A DNA stretch of 44,795 bases from JAATGA01 sp047605605 (GTDB lineage: Bacteria; Pseudomonadota; Alphaproteobacteria; Rhodobacterales; Rhodobacteraceae), in assembly GCA_047605605.1 (NCBI GenBank), contig JASGFG010000025.1, positions 1 to 44,795 of the forward strand, written 5' to 3'. The notes beneath the pieces were generated by a model, which had not been told where the DNA came from, ran no database searches, and saw nothing but the letters and a program-made list of their open reading frames with translations. Positions 42,704-44,795 of the stretch are shown here, piece by piece. Positions within the stretch are counted from its first letter, which is position 1. Each line of letters begins with the position of its first letter. The position numbers were made by a program, and so were the translations under genes.

Positions 42704-44317
42704 TTATTCCTTCACATAGACATAGTCGTAGTTGACAGGGATCGACACCGGGTCGACGTAAAGCGCATCGTCACCGCCCATGCGCGGCGATTTCATCGTA
42801 TAGCGCTGTTCGTTGAACACCGGCGCCCAGGGGGCGTCGTCCATGATCTTGACGTAGATGTCGGACCACATGGCCAGACGCGCGGGATCGGCCGGGTCCT
42901 TGAAGCTGTCGGCCTTGACTGCCTCGGCATCCAGCGCCTCGTTGCAGTATTTCGACCAGTTCCAGCCGCCTTCGCCCGCGCCCGCACAGCCCAGGATCGG
43001 GCCATAGAAGTTCGACGGATCGGGGAAATCCGCGATCCAGCCCATGCCGCCCGACCAGACCATCGGCGCGGTGCCCGCGCCCCCCGCCTCGATCACGTTG
43101 GCCTGCGCAAGGTTCTGCAGGCTGGCCTTGATGCCGATGGCGGCCAGATCCTGCTGGATCGCCTGCGCGATGCGCGGGTTGGGGTCGGTGTTCATGACGT
43201 AAAGCTGGGTCTCGAACCCGTCGGGATAACCGGCATCGGCCAGCAGCTTTTTCGCGCCTTCGGGGTCGTAGGCGTAACCCTTGTAATCCTTGGCATAGCC
43301 CGGCATCGACGGCGGCAGCGGCTGGTTCGCGGGAACGGCCCGGCCGTTGATGATCTGGACGATCCGGTCCTTGTTCAGCGCCATGTTCACCGCGCGCCGC
43401 ACCTCGACCTTGTCGAAGGGGGCTTGCGTGACGTTCATGGTGATATAGCCGGTGTGAAGCTGTCCGCCCTCGACCACGCGCGCGGCCTCGTCCGGGTTGC
43501 CCATGACTTCGGTGAACTTGGCGGGCGGGATGCCGTCGCCGGGCACGTCGACCTCGCCCTTTTGCAGGCGCAGCAGGGCCACGACCGGCTCTTGCCCGAC
43601 CTCGAAGGTGATCTGGTCCAGATAGGGCACGCCCGCGCGCCAGTAATCGGCGTTCTTGGCGAAGACCAGCCGCTGGCCGATGGTCCATTCCGCCAGCGAA
43701 TAGGCGCCGGTGCCGACCGGATGCTTGCCGAAATCGGCCCCGAATTCCTCGACCGCCTCTTTCGGCACGACCGAGGCGAAGTTCAGCGCCATGACATGCA
43801 GGAAGGTCGCATCCGGCCGCGACAGGGTGATTTCCACCGTCAGCGGGTCGATCACCTTGACGCCCGAAAGACCATCCGGCCCCGCCTTGTCGAACCCGGC
43901 GATCGAGCCGAAAAAGCCCGCGCCCGGCGATTGGGTTTCGGGGTTGGTCACGCGGTCCAGCGAATATTTCACATCTTCGGCCGTCATCTCGCGGCCGTTG
44001 TGGAACTTCACCCCGGGCCGCAGCTTGAAGGTGAAGACCAGCCCGTCCTCCGACAGGGTATAGCTTTCCGCAAGGCCGGGGCGCAGGGTGGTGGTGCCGG
44101 GGACGTAATCCATCAGGCTGTCGAAGATCGACTTGATCATCGACCAGTTCTGCCAGTCATAGCCGATGGCGGGGTCCAGCGTCGCCACGTCGTCCTTGTA
44201 GGTGATCACGATGTCGCCGCCGGGTTTGGCGTTCGGATCGGGGGTATAGTCCTGCGCCGCCGCCGGAAGGGCGAGTGTCAGCACCAGTGCGGTGGAGGCA
44301 AGCCAGTGTTTCATCAT
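42704..44317 (-). CDS. Peptide ABC transporter substrate-binding protein (second system)
   Basis: A 537-residue SBP_bac_5 protein. The signal peptide (HWLASTALVLTLALPAAA) is cleaved near residue 21. Features: FTFKLRPGVKFHNGREMTAED, 'VEVRRAVNMALNKDRIVQII', and a C-terminal lobe with two Cys (ILGCAGAG, SKYCNEAL) that could form a disulfide. It shares only general family features with the other binding protein, suggesting a different ligand. AGGAGAGAG precedes ATG ATG; either codon could start. Confidence 0.94.
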   Translation of the reverse strand: MMKHWLASTALVLTLALPAAAQDYTPDPNAKPGGDIVITYKDDVATLDPAIGYDWQNWSMIKSIFDSLMDYVPGTTTLRPGLAESYTLSEDGLVFTFKLRPGVKFHNGREMTAEDVKYSLDRVTNPETQSPGAGFFGSIAGFDKAGPDGLSGVKVIDPLTVEITLSRPDATFLHVMALNFASVVPKEAVEEFGADFGKHPVGTGAYSLAEWTIGQRLVFAKNADYWRAGVPYLDQITFEVGQEPVVALLRLQKGEVDVPGDGIPPAKFTEVMGNPDEAARVVEGGQLHTGYITMNVTQAPFDKVEVRRAVNMALNKDRIVQIINGRAVPANQPLPPSMPGYAKDYKGYAYDPEGAKKLLADAGYPDGFETQLYVMNTDPNPRIAQAIQQDLAAIGIKASLQNLAQANVIEAGGAGTAPMVWSGGMGWIADFPDPSNFYGPILGCAGAGEGGWNWSKYCNEALDAEAVKADSFKDPADPARLAMWSDIYVKIMDDAPWAPVFNEQRYTMKSPRMGGDDALYVDPVSIPVNYDYVYVKE

Positions 44318-44342
44318 CTCTCTCCTGTTGGTTTCTTGTTTG

Positions 44343-44795
44343 TCAGCGAAGCTTGATGCGCGGGTCGACCAAGGGTGCGATCAGGTCGGCCAGCAAGTTG
44401 CCCAGGACGATGGCCGTGGCCGAGACCAGCGTGACGCCCATGATGATCGGGATGTCGACGCGCTGGATCGCCTGCCAGGCCAGCTGGCCCATGCCGGGCC
44501 AGCCGAACACGCTTTCCACCACGACGATGCCGCCCATGAAGATGCCGATGTCGATGCCGATCATGGCGATGATCGGCAGGATGGCATTGGGCAGCGCATG
44601 GCGCAGGATCACGCGCGCGCGGCTCAGCCCCTTGGCGCGGGCGGTGCGGATGTAGTCGGCGCGCAGCACCTCGATCATCGAGGACCGCATCATGCGGCTA
44701 TACCAGCCCGAGCCGAGAATCCCGAGCGTCAGCGCCGGCAGCACCAGATGCGCGAACGTCCCGTAACCGCCGATGGGAAACCACCCCAGCCGCAC
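44343..44795 (-). CDS. Peptide ABC transporter permease DppB type, C-terminal part
   Basis: The 150 C-terminal residues of a DppB-type permease; the N-terminal half lies beyond the right edge. The EAA loop 'ARAKGLSRARVILRHALPN', the following helices (GIDIGIFMGGIVVVESVFGW) and the DPRIKLR end are family-typical. It stands 25 bases before the binding-protein gene. Its DppC partner is not in the window and is either further upstream or absent. Confidence 0.93.
   Translation of the reverse strand: MRLGWFPIGGYGTFAHLVLPALTLGILGSGWYSRMMRSSMIEVLRADYIRTARAKGLSRARVILRHALPNAILPIIAMIGIDIGIFMGGIVVVESVFGWPGMGQLAWQAIQRVDIPIIMGVTLVSATAIVLGNLLADLIAPLVDPRIKLR

Overview
The window reads as a high-GC alphaproteobacterial replicon of the Rhodobacteraceae type, most like Paracoccus and its relatives. 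The reasons are strongly GC-biased codon use, a Rep_3-type replication initiator next to a long RepA-like ParA and a ParB, an ECF sigma factor paired with a NrsF-type membrane anti-sigma factor, and dense operons with many four-base ATGA overlaps. Genus assignment is inference. The rep and parAB genes show that the DNA belongs to an extrachromosomal replicon (megaplasmid or chromid) and not to an ordinary chromosome region.

Left third (1-11.3 kb): acyl-CoA and branched-chain catabolism. A DUF35 fragment and a thiolase-like protein lacking the usual nucleophilic Cys sit at the left edge, followed by a DcaP-like porin. A five-gene minus-strand operon (acyl-CoA dehydrogenase, 3-hydroxyisobutyryl-CoA hydrolase, mmsB, enoyl-CoA hydratase, thiolase) covers most of valine breakdown. 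It is divergent from a two-gene beta-oxidation operon (crotonase-fold protein and a dehydrogenase/hydratase fusion). The two share an AT-rich control region with a GTGTATACAC palindrome.

Middle (11.4-24.2 kb): an iron-siderophore unit (AraC regulator, TonB receptor, DUF2218-SIP reductase), uspA, selD, a lytic transglycosylase, an HNH nuclease, a glycosyltransferase-like protein, and a zwf-pgl-pgi operon behind a perfect LacI-type operator, then ridA.

Replicon core (24.4-33.3 kb): a zinc/cadmium P-type ATPase and a divergent MerR regulator share a textbook 19-bp-spacer promoter. They are followed by the rep gene, an origin-like region with inverted repeats, degenerate iterons and DnaA-box-like sequences, then parA-parB, a 32% GC island, and the ECF sigma factor with NrsF behind its own SigF-type promoter.

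Right quarter (33.3-44.8 kb): a long minus-strand operon, running off the right edge, with two peptide ABC importers (each using a fused two-ATPase subunit), an acetamidase/formamidase-family enzyme, and a D-aminopeptidase whose SxxK and YxN residues are at the positions expected for the characterised enzyme. Together these suggest import and hydrolysis of D-amino-acid peptides or amides. No tRNA, rRNA, CRISPR array or intact insertion sequence was recognised.
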